In this document: positions 1 through 5,035 of the stretch, in pieces
Layout: the number at the start of each line of letters is the position of its first letter
Position numbering within the stretch: the first letter of the stretch is position 1
Origin: Gemmatimonadota bacterium
GTDB lineage: Bacteria; Gemmatimonadota; Gemmatimonadetes; Longimicrobiales; RSA9
Reading direction: 5' to 3'
NCBI GenBank assembly: GCA_019689775.1
Contig: JADGGV010000242.1
Span: 1-6,512 of the forward strand
Length of the DNA stretch: 6,512 nt
Made by a program: the position numbers and the translations under genes
The notes under the pieces: model-generated
Told to the model about the DNA's origin: nothing
The model's input: the letters and a program-made list of their open reading frames with translations, nothing else
Databases searched by the model: none

Positions 1-19
1 CCGCCTCTCTGCCTTTTCG

Positions 20-47
20 CCCCCCCCCCCCCCAACGACCCCCCCCC
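20..47. repeat. C homopolymer tracts (C14 and C9)
   Basis: Positions 20-33 are an unbroken run of 14 C. After a short AACGA interruption a second run of 9 C follows at 39-47. Such runs are prone to replication slippage and to sequencing length errors, so the exact length should be treated with caution. No gene is visible in the first 130 bases. A regulatory role, such as spacing between promoter elements, cannot be judged from the sequence alone. Confidence 0.85.
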
Positions 48-51
48 GCCC

Positions 52-71
52 GGCCGCGCCGCGGCGCGGCC
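52..71. repeat. perfect 20-bp GC palindrome
   Basis: Positions 52-71 read the same on both strands, with half-site GGCCGCGCCG. It is made only of G and C and has no T-run on either side, so it does not look like an intrinsic terminator. It may be a DNA-level dyad, or the end of an upstream gene's 3' structure lying outside the window. In DNA this rich in GC, part of this symmetry can arise by chance. Confidence 0.6.
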
Positions 72-74
72 TCG

Positions 75-110
75 CCAGCATATGTGCTGGATTTCCGTGA
101 TAGGTCACGG
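75..110 (+). promoter_or_regulatory. two adjacent 6-bp hairpins or dyads upstream of amt
   Basis: Two inverted repeats of identical geometry stand side by side. CCAGCA (75-80) pairs with TGCTGG (85-90) around TATG, and CCGTGA (95-100) pairs with TCACGG (105-110) around TAGG; four bases (ATTT) separate them. The stretch is noticeably richer in A/T than its surroundings. Pieces of both elements recur at 124-139 in swapped order (CCGTGA, then ATTT, then GCTGG). Candidate roles are operator half-sites for a dimeric regulator of the amt operon, or a structured 5' leader. No sigma-70 or sigma-54 promoter could be identified with confidence. Confidence 0.4.
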
Positions 111-216
111 CCGGGCGCGCGGGCCGTGAGATTTGCTGGGCGGCCCGGGCCGGCCCCCGCTCGCCCGCTCCGCCATGCCGCGGCCCGGAGCGTGCGGCGG
201 CGCTGGCCGGAGGCCC

Positions 217-1536
217 ATGCACCCGCACGCCGGCGTACCCGTCGTCGCCGGGCTGGCGGCCGCCGCGCCGGCGGGGATCGACGCGGCGGACACGGTCTGG
301 CTCCTCGTTTCGACCGCGCTGGTGCTCCTCATGACGCCTGCCCTGGGGTTCTCCTACGGCGGGCTGGTCCGGTCGAAGAACGTCCTGAACACGATGGTGA
401 TGAGCTTCGCGTCGCTCGGCGCGGTCGGGCTGGCGTGGGCGCTGCTCGGCTACGCGCTGGCGTTCGGCGATGGCGGCGCGGTGGTGGGCGGGCTCGGCCA
501 CGCGCTGCTGCGCGGCGTCGGCCTCGGCGCCGGCCGCTGGGGCGCGTTTCCGCACCTGCTGTATCTGGCGTATCAGGGCGCGTTCGCGATCATCGCGGCC
601 GCGCTCATCTCGGGCGCGATCGTGGAGCGGATGCGCTTCGGCCCGTACCTCGCCTTCATCGTCGGGTGGAGCCTGGTGGTGTACGCGCCGGTGGCGCACT
701 GGGTGTGGGGCGGCGGGTGGCTGGCGCGGCTCGGCGCGCTCGACTTCGCGGGCGGCGCCGTCGTGCACGTCGACGCCGGGATCGCGGCGCTCGCGGCGGC
801 GACGCTGGTCGGGAGCCGCAAGGATTACGGGCGACAGGCGCTGCTCCCGCACAACGTGCCGTACGTGCTCCTCGGCGCGGCGCTGCTCTGGTTCGGCTGG
901 TTCGGCTTCAACGCGGGGAGCGCGCTCGCCGCGAACGCGACGGCCGCGCTCGCGTTCGTGAACACGCTCCTCGCGCCCGCGGCGACGCTGCTCGTCTGGC
1001 TTCTCGTCGACCTGCTGCGCACCGGCCGGGCGACGGCGGTCGGCGCGGCGACGGGCGCGGTCGTGGGCCTCGTCGCCATCACGCCGGCCGCGGGGTTCGT
1101 CGCGCCACGGAGCGCGATCGTGCTCGGCGCGCTGGCCGCGTTCCCGAGCTACTTCGCGATCCTGTGGCGGCCGCGCACGCCGCTGGACGACTCGCTCGAC
1201 GTCTTCGCGGCCCACGGACTCGGCGGGCTGGCGGGCGCGCTGCTGACGGGCGTCTTCGCCGAACGGGCGTGGGGCGCGCCGGTGGACGGGCTCCTCGCCG
1301 GCAACCCGGGGCTGCTCCTGGCCCAGGCGGTCGCCGCGCTGGCGGTGGCGGCCTACAGCGGCGTCGCGACGCTCGCGCTGCTCGCGGCGCTGCGCCTCGT
1401 CACGCCGCTGCGCCCGCCGGCGAACCAGGAAGGCATCGGGATGGACGTCGTCGAGCATGGCGAGGAGGCGTACACGCGCGGCGAGGGTGCGGTGCTGGTG
1501 GCGCGGCGCCCGGGCGGGCCCAAGGAGGATCGATGA
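217..1536 (+). CDS. amt: Amt-family ammonium channel
   Basis: Inner-membrane trimeric channel that conducts ammonium/ammonia into the cell; the family has 11 membrane helices. Numbered from ATG 217 (439 aa), residues known to matter in E. coli AmtB appear at matching spacing: outer Phe gate F123 (AmtB F107), W164 (W148), D176 in LDFAGG (D160), twin histidines H184 and H333 (H168, H318), inner gate F231 and S235 in GWFGFNAGSA (F215, S219). The first signature, FSYGGLVRSKNVL, is clear. The frame stays open upstream to TTG 133 and also offers ATG 175. I chose ATG 217 because a GGAGG lies at 209-213 (though only 3 bases away) and because the peptide then starts just before a hydrophobic Ala-rich stretch that may be a signal peptide, as in AmtB. 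The stop overlaps the PII gene start by 4 bp (ATGA), as expected for a co-translated amt-glnK pair. The cytoplasmic tail is where PII would dock. Confidence 0.95.
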   Translation: MHPHAGVPVVAGLAAAAPAGIDAADTVWLLVSTALVLLMTPALGFSYGGLVRSKNVLNTMVMSFASLGAVGLAWALLGYALAFGDGGAVVGGLGHALLRGVGLGAGRWGAFPHLLYLAYQGAFAIIAAALISGAIVERMRFGPYLAFIVGWSLVVYAPVAHWVWGGGWLARLGALDFAGGAVVHVDAGIAALAAATLVGSRKDYGRQALLPHNVPYVLLGAALLWFGWFGFNAGSALAANATAALAFVNTLLAPAATLLVWLLVDLLRTGRATAVGAATGAVVGLVAITPAAGFVAPRSAIVLGALAAFPSYFAILWRPRTPLDDSLDVFAAHGLGGLAGALLTGVFAERAWGAPVDGLLAGNPGLLLAQAVAALAVAAYSGVATLALLAALRLVTPLRPPANQEGIGMDVVEHGEEAYTRGEGAVLVARRPGGPKEDR

Positions 1537-1922
1537 AGCTGATCGTGGCGATCGTGCGGCCCGAGCGGCTGCCGGACGTGCTCGAGGCGCTGTTCCACGC
1601 CGACGTCCGCGGCGTGACCGTCTCGCGGGTCGAGGGGCACGGCGGCGAGTTCGAGCTGGTGCAGACCTACCGCGGCACGACCGTGAAAATGGAGCTGATG
1701 GACAAGGTCCGCCTCGAGATCGGCGTCTCCGAGCCGTTCGTCGAGCCGACGGTGCGCGCGATCCTCGAGGCCGCCCGCACCGGCAAGGTCGGCGACGGCA
1801 AGATCTTCGTGCTGCCCGTCCAGAAGGTCTACCGCATTCGCACGGGGGAGGAGGACGAGCTGGCGGTCACGCCGGAGCCGCGCTCCGGCGAGGTGCACGG
1901 GGAGCGCCCCGGCGTCGCCTGA
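1533..1922 (+). CDS. glnK: PII-family nitrogen regulatory protein (GlnK-like, divergent T-loop)
   Basis: Small trimeric cytoplasmic signal protein that senses ATP/ADP and 2-oxoglutarate and, when encoded beside amt, normally plugs the ammonium channel. The protein is 129 aa, about 17 longer than GlnB/GlnK, the extra being a charged C-terminal tail. The second PII signature is intact (ARTGKVGDGKIFV, residues 81-93), followed by KVYRIRTGEED. The T-loop aligns without gaps to GlnB at Y46-R47-G48, yet position 51, the uridylylated Tyr of enteric PII, is Val, and position 39, the Gln that contacts Mg-ATP-2-oxoglutarate, is Glu. Uridylylation at Tyr51 is therefore not possible here. The start is fixed by a strong AAGGAGG (1522-1528) and the ATGA overlap with amt. 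The same frame is open far upstream inside amt, but that stretch is an Arg/Ala-rich shadow. Family assignment is firm; the glnK symbol rests on gene position rather than on canonical residues. Confidence 0.92.
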   Translation: MKLIVAIVRPERLPDVLEALFHADVRGVTVSRVEGHGGEFELVQTYRGTTVKMELMDKVRLEIGVSEPFVEPTVRAILEAARTGKVGDGKIFVLPVQKVYRIRTGEEDELAVTPEPRSGEVHGERPGVA

Positions 1923-1991
1923 CGCGGCGCGGAGCCGCCCGGCGGGATGGTGAGCGGCGCGCGCCGGCCGCCCCCCGGGCACCCGCGGTGG

Positions 1992-2057
1992 GTCGTGGCA
2001 CCTCCCGTGCACGACGACGCTCGCCTCGACCAACGCGAGGACCCTCGACCGGAGGTG
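1992..2057 (+). promoter_or_regulatory. alternative RNA structures covering a ribosome binding site
   Basis: Downstream of glnK, GTCGTGGCAC (1992-2001) pairs with GTGCACGAC (2007-2015) around a CTCCC loop, giving 9 bp with one bulged G. CACCTCC (1999-2005), which overlaps that hairpin, is also perfectly complementary over 7 bases to GGAGGTG (2051-2057). That second segment is a good Shine-Dalgarno sequence for GTG 2063. The two pairings exclude each other, which is the layout of a translational switch. No known riboswitch class is recognised, and 7-bp complementarity can occur by chance in GC-rich DNA, so this is a weak call. Confidence 0.25.
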
Positions 2058-2062
2058 ACGTC

Positions 2063-2089
2063 GTGAGCAGGACGGAGCGGAGCGCGTGA
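2063..2089 (+). CDS. possible 8-codon leader ORF before the HPP gene
   Basis: GTG 2063 has a well-placed GGAGG (2051-2055, 7-base spacer) and encodes MSRTERSA, ending at TGA 2087-2089. A second mini-ORF starts at GTG 2086, overlapping that stop, and encodes nine residues ending at TGA 2113-2115. That stop overlaps CTG 2112, which opens the full HPP frame. This chain of overlapping stops and starts could be a translational coupling leader, or the remains of a frameshifted HPP N-terminus. The only support is the Shine-Dalgarno and the spacing; no peptide family is recognised. Confidence 0.2.
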   Translation: MSRTERSA

Positions 2090-2213
2090 GCGTCCCGACG
2101 GGGGACGCGCGCTGAGCACGCCGTCCGAGCGCAGGAGCCTGCGCCCGCTCCAGGGCGCCCACCGCCCCGGCCGCGAACGGCTGGGGCTCCGGGGCGAGCT
2201 CCTGCTGCTCCTC

Positions 2214-2660
2214 ATGCCGACGGTCACGACCCTGGTCGTGCTCGCGTTCGTGGAGTCGGTCACGGTGCAGCGGCTTCTCTTCGCCTCGCTCGCCGCGAGC
2301 GCGTTCCTGATCTACCTCGACCCGCGCCACGCCACCAACTCCATCCGCACGCTCCTGATCGCGCAGGGCGGCGGCGCGCTCCTCGGCTGGCTGACCTACG
2401 ACCTCCTCGGCCCCGGCTACCTCGCCGCCGGGGCCGCCGTCGTCGCCACGATCGCCGCGATGCTCCTCCTCGACGCCGTCCACCCGCCCGCCGTGGCGAC
2501 GGCGATGGGCTTCGCGCTCCGCGCCGGCAACGCCAGGAACCTCGCCCTCTTCGCCATCGCCCTCGCCATCACCGCGGTGCTCGTCGTCCTCCAGCAGGTC
2601 ACGGTCTGGCTCCTCGACCGGGAGCTGCGGCGCGGCGCCGCCCCCCCGGACCGCGGCTGA
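2214..2660 (+). CDS. HPP-family integral membrane protein
   Basis: Small polytopic membrane protein of the HPP family, named for the His-Pro-Pro motif, seen here as DAVHPPA (HPP at residues 90-92 counted from ATG 2214). Other family landmarks are RLLFASLAASAFLIYLDP (20-37) and a GPGYLAAG loop (66-73). About four to five hydrophobic segments are visible. Cyanobacterial and plastid HPP members transport nitrite, so a nitrogen role beside amt-PII is plausible but not shown. The start is uncertain. ATG 2214 has no Shine-Dalgarno and cuts into the conserved region, because the same frame upstream reads RLGLRGELLLL, typical of the family just before this point. The frame is open back to a stop at 2064 but offers no ATG, GTG or TTG. 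CTG 2112, preceded by GGGGGA, would give 182 aa. Alternatively one base is missing in the G5 run at 2100-2104, and GTG 2086 is the true start. Family call firm, start weak. Confidence 0.85.
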   Translation: MPTVTTLVVLAFVESVTVQRLLFASLAASAFLIYLDPRHATNSIRTLLIAQGGGALLGWLTYDLLGPGYLAAGAAVVATIAAMLLLDAVHPPAVATAMGFALRAGNARNLALFAIALAITAVLVVLQQVTVWLLDRELRRGAAPPDRG

Positions 2661-2717
2661 CGCGGACGCCCGCCGGACGAGCTGCTGCCCGCGCGCCCGC
2701 CCGATCCCGCCTTCGCA

Positions 2718-2809
2718 GCCGCATTCGGAGCCGCAGTCGCGGCCGCAGTCGCAGCCGCGTCCGCAAGGCGCATTCGTAGCCGCTCTCATCGCCGCATTCG
2801 TAAGCCGCC
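2718..2809. repeat. degenerate 12-bp tandem repeats between convergent genes
   Basis: About seven and a half copies of a 12-13 bp unit (GCCGCATTCGTA-like) lie head to tail: starts at 2718, 2730, 2742, 2754, 2767, 2779, 2791 and a partial one at 2804. GCCGC opens most copies and the second half varies. The array sits in the gap between the 3' ends of the HPP gene and the minus-strand redox operon. Translated on the minus strand it gives low-complexity Cys/Asp- or Arg-rich peptides, with no start site or family support, so I regard it as non-coding. There are no unique spacers, so it is not a CRISPR array. Confidence 0.7.
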
Positions 2810-2834
2810 TTCCCAGCCGGCCGTGCCTCGCCCA

Positions 2835-3137
2835 CTACTCCGCGGCCGTCATGACGAGGAGGCGCGCGCCGGTCGCGTCGAACCACAGCCGCGTTCGCGT
2901 GCGCGCCACGCGCAGGACGGCGGCGCCGCAGCTCGGGCAGCGCAGCACGGTGCCCATGCCGTGCGCGTAGACGAACAGGGCGCCCACCTCGCGGATGGCG
3001 CCACAGCTCGCGCACGCCGCGCGCGCCGTCGTCAGGTCCGGGACGAACACCTCGCTCAGGATCCCGGCCGCCGCGTTCCCGTCCAGCCGCATCGCCTCGT
3101 CCACGGCCTGCCGCCGGGTCGCCGACCCTCCGTCCAT
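2835..3137 (-). CDS. small CxxCG/CPxCG metal-knuckle protein (DUF6510-like)
   Basis: A 100-aa soluble protein, last gene of the redox operon. It has an N-terminal segment LDGNAAAGILSEVF (18-31), then two cysteine knuckles, C42-A-S-C45-G and C67-P-S-C70-G, separated by 21 residues, then a short strand-rich tail. Four such cysteines bind one metal, usually zinc in zinc ribbons. The CxxCG...CPxCG pattern is also that of rubredoxin-like iron sites, though the spacing is shorter than in rubredoxin. It resembles the uncharacterised family I know as DUF6510; I recall such genes beside similar oxidoreductases but could not check this. The start at ATG 3137 is preferred over GTG 3161 because GGGAGG lies 5 bases upstream. 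It begins 40 bp after the reductase stop and is probably co-transcribed. Function unknown; electron transfer, metal storage or a chaperone role for the operon enzymes are all open. Confidence 0.8.
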   Translation of the reverse strand: MDGGSATRRQAVDEAMRLDGNAAAGILSEVFVPDLTTARAACASCGAIREVGALFVYAHGMGTVLRCPSCGAAVLRVARTRTRLWFDATGARLLVMTAAE

Positions 3138-3177
3138 CGCTCCCTCCCTCTCCGCGCCCACGCGACGACGACGTCGG

Positions 3178-3969
3178 CTACGCCGAGCCGCCCGTGGGGC
3201 CGAAGCGCTCGGTCTTCACCCGCGCCGGGTCGTGCCCCAGCTCGACCAACGCGGCCGCGACCGCCTCCACCAGCGGCGTCGGGCCGCACACGAACGCGCG
3301 CGGCCGCTCCGCCGGCGGCCAGGCGACCTCGGCCAACATCATCTTGTCGATCCGCCGGCGGAACCCGGTCCACCCGCGCGGCGCCTCGCGCGTGAGCGTG
3401 AGCGCGACCTCGAGCGTCTCGTCGCCCTCGGCCAGGCGCGCGAGCTCTTCGCGGTAGATCACGTCGTCCCAACGCCGCGCCGAGTACAGCAGCCGCGCCG
3501 GCACCTCGTGCCGCGCGCGTGCGTCGGCGTGCTGGAGCACGGCCGCGCGGTGGCGCAGCATCGCCATCAGCGGCACGATCCCCGACCCGCCCGCCACGAG
3601 GAGGAGCGGTCCGCCGAGCGTAACGTCCCAGACGAAGTAGCCGCCGATCGGCCCGCGCAGCTCGAGCCGGTCGCCCGGCCGAAGCACGTCGGTCAGGTAC
3701 GGCGAGACCTCGCCGTCCTCCAGCCGCTCGACCGTCAGCGCGAGCCGCGGCGTCTCCGGCGCCGACGCGATCGAGTAGCTTCGCTGCGCCTGGTACCCGT
3801 CCTCCGCCGTCAGCCGCACGTCCACGTGCTGCCCCGCCCGATGGCCCGGCCATCCCGGCACATCCAGCACGAGCGTCCGCGTCGTCACCGTCTCCGCCCG
3901 CACTTCCGCGACGCTCGCGAGGCGCCACGCGATCGCCCGCGGGCGCGCCGGGGCCGATACGGTGCTCAT
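3178..3969 (-). CDS. FAD/NAD(P)-binding ferredoxin-reductase-type oxidoreductase
   Basis: A 263-aa cytoplasmic flavoprotein of the ferredoxin-NADP reductase superfamily, passing electrons between NAD(P)H and a partner. The FAD domain shows GHRAGQHVDV (42-51) and the flavin motif RSYSIAS (63-69), with GPIGGYF (106-112) near the domain border. The nucleotide-binding domain has GGSGIVPLMAML (127-138) and VCGPTPLVEAV (227-237), ending in TERFGPTG. There is no fused 2Fe-2S domain at either end and no heme domain, so the electron partner must be a separate protein. ATG 3969 is the start; it overlaps the stop of the upstream molybdoprotein by 4 bp (ATGA) and has only a weak ribosome site, so translation is probably coupled. 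The frame runs on upstream inside the neighbouring gene, but that is shadow. The pairing suggests it reduces the molybdopterin protein or is reduced by it. Direction and NADH versus NADPH preference cannot be read from the sequence. Confidence 0.92.
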   Translation of the reverse strand: MSTVSAPARPRAIAWRLASVAEVRAETVTTRTLVLDVPGWPGHRAGQHVDVRLTAEDGYQAQRSYSIASAPETPRLALTVERLEDGEVSPYLTDVLRPGDRLELRGPIGGYFVWDVTLGGPLLLVAGGSGIVPLMAMLRHRAAVLQHADARARHEVPARLLYSARRWDDVIYREELARLAEGDETLEVALTLTREAPRGWTGFRRRIDKMMLAEVAWPPAERPRAFVCGPTPLVEAVAAALVELGHDPARVKTERFGPTGGSA

Positions 3970-4595
3970 GGGTCGCCGGCGTAGCGCTGCTCGCGCCAGG
4001 GGTCGCCGTAGTTGTGGTAGCCCAGCGACTCCCAGAAGCCCGCCTCGTCGCGCTCCATGAGGCGGATCTCCCGCACCCACTTCGCGCTCTTCCAGAAGTA
4101 GAGGTGCGGCACGAGCAGGCGCGCCGGACCGCCGTGCTCCGGCGCGAGCGGCGCACCGTCGTACGTCACCGCCACCCACGCCTTCCCGCCGGTCACATCC
4201 GCGAGCGGCAGGTTCGTCGTGTAGCCGCCGTCCGACACCGCGAGCACGAACGGCGCCTCCGCGACGCCCCGGGCCGCCGCCTCCGCGAGGAGCATGTCGA
4301 TCGAGACACCCTCCCAGACCGTGTCGAGCTTCGACCACTTCGTCACGCAGTGGATGTCCGTGGTGACCGTCTCGTGCGGCAGCGCCGCGAACTCGTCCCA
4401 CGTCCAGCGCGCCTCCGCGCCGCCGGGACCACGGACGGTGAAATCCCACAGCTCGAGTGGGGTGTGCGGCGTCGGGCCGGCCGAGAGCACCGGAAAGTCC
4501 GGCGTCTCGTACTGCCCGGGCGGGAGCCGCTCGGCCGTCGCCCGCGGCCGCCGGCGGCCATGGAATCCTCGGGAGATAAAGGGCTGGTCGCTCAT
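3966..4595 (-). CDS. sulfite-oxidase-fold molybdopterin oxidoreductase, single domain
   Basis: A 209-aa protein of the oxidoreductase molybdopterin-binding family (sulfite oxidase/MsrP/YuiH fold). The molybdenum-ligand cysteine is C83 in TTDIHCVTKWSKLDTVWEGV (78-97). Further family landmarks are SDGGYTTNLPL, LVPHLYFWKSAKWV and the C-terminal ESLGYHNYGDPWREQRY. It lacks the C-terminal dimerisation domain of true sulfite oxidases and nitrate reductases, and has no twin-arginine or other signal peptide, so it should act in the cytoplasm, unlike periplasmic MsrP. The start at ATG 4595 is supported by AGGAAGG four bases upstream. It is the first gene of the minus-strand operon; its stop overlaps the reductase start. 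Substrate unknown: sulfite, sulfoxide, nitrate or another oxo-compound are all possible from the fold. Family assignment is firm, enzyme name is not. Confidence 0.92.
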   Translation of the reverse strand: MSDQPFISRGFHGRRRPRATAERLPPGQYETPDFPVLSAGPTPHTPLELWDFTVRGPGGAEARWTWDEFAALPHETVTTDIHCVTKWSKLDTVWEGVSIDMLLAEAAARGVAEAPFVLAVSDGGYTTNLPLADVTGGKAWVAVTYDGAPLAPEHGGPARLLVPHLYFWKSAKWVREIRLMERDEAGFWESLGYHNYGDPWREQRYAGDP

Positions 4596-5035
4596 GATAC
4601 CTTCCTCGAGGCCACGGGCGGGACCTCGACGTCGCGGTCCGTCCGGTGGAGGGTTCGGTCGGCGCAGCGGCCGCGAGCCTCGCGGGGACGATCGGTTCGA
4701 TGCCGACGCGAGACTGGACCGTGACGCGCTCGGGCGGTCGGGGTGGTGAATCCCGCGGGCAGCGTGCGGATCACGCCGTCGCTCGGGTGGCCGTCATCCG
4801 GCGCGTGAGCCGACGCGTGGGCGGCGGCCCTGCTCGCAGACGCCACCCGCGAAGCGCCGCACGAAGCGCGCCCGGCTTCGGGCGCGGCCGCGAGGCCGCG
4901 CGTAGCCGCGGATGCCGGCGCCGTCAGGTGTCCGCGAGGATTCGCTGTGCGGCGCCCGCGTAGCTGGTCCGATCGAAGTCCCGAGCGTATCGTGGGGCGG
5001 ACAGGATAGCGACCACCCGCCGTCCGGCCGACGCC
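4596..5035. other. gene-free divergent intergenic region
   Basis: This 440-bp stretch separates the minus-strand redox operon from the plus-strand lipoprotein gene and should hold the promoters of both. Open frames on both strands here encode only Arg/Ala/Gly-rich low-complexity peptides without a ribosome site or recognisable family, so I call no gene. No convincing -35/-10 pair was found on either strand. The one clear structure is a pair of overlapping GC hairpins at 4867-4900, listed separately. Confidence 0.6.
4867..4900 (+). repeat. two overlapping GC hairpins with tetraloops
   Basis: CGCGCCCG (4867-4874) pairs with CGGGCGCG (4879-4886), an 8-bp stem with a GCTT loop. Directly after, CGCGGCC (4883-4889) pairs with GGCCGCG (4894-4900) around GCGA, a GNRA-type tetraloop. 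The stems share 4883-4886, so they are alternatives. No T-run follows on either strand, so neither is an intrinsic terminator. They lie about 140 bp upstream of the lipoprotein start, possibly in its leader. Confidence 0.4.

Noticed and set aside
82..129. 15-codon ORF upstream of amt (ATG 82) as a leader peptide
   Set aside because: No Shine-Dalgarno and no run of regulatory codons; mentioned only as part of the dyad cassette.
84..1532. Long open frame on the plus strand continuous with the PII gene
   Set aside because: It is Arg/Ala/Gly-rich low-complexity sequence lying over the well-conserved amt frame. The PII homology, Shine-Dalgarno and ATGA overlap all place the start at 1533.
1353..2789. 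Large minus-strand frame with a Cys-rich start encoded by the tandem repeats
   Set aside because: It runs antisense to amt, PII and HPP, has repetitive Glu/Arg/Gly composition and no family resemblance. The Cys pattern merely translates the 12-bp repeat.
2718..2809. Repeat array considered as CRISPR
   Set aside because: Units are 12-13 bp, contiguous and degenerate, with no spacers and no cas genes in the window.
3056..4156. Minus-strand frame overlapping the reductase and molybdoprotein genes
   Set aside because: It is a shadow frame with Arg/Ala-rich composition; the two genes in the other frames carry clear family motifs across the same bases.
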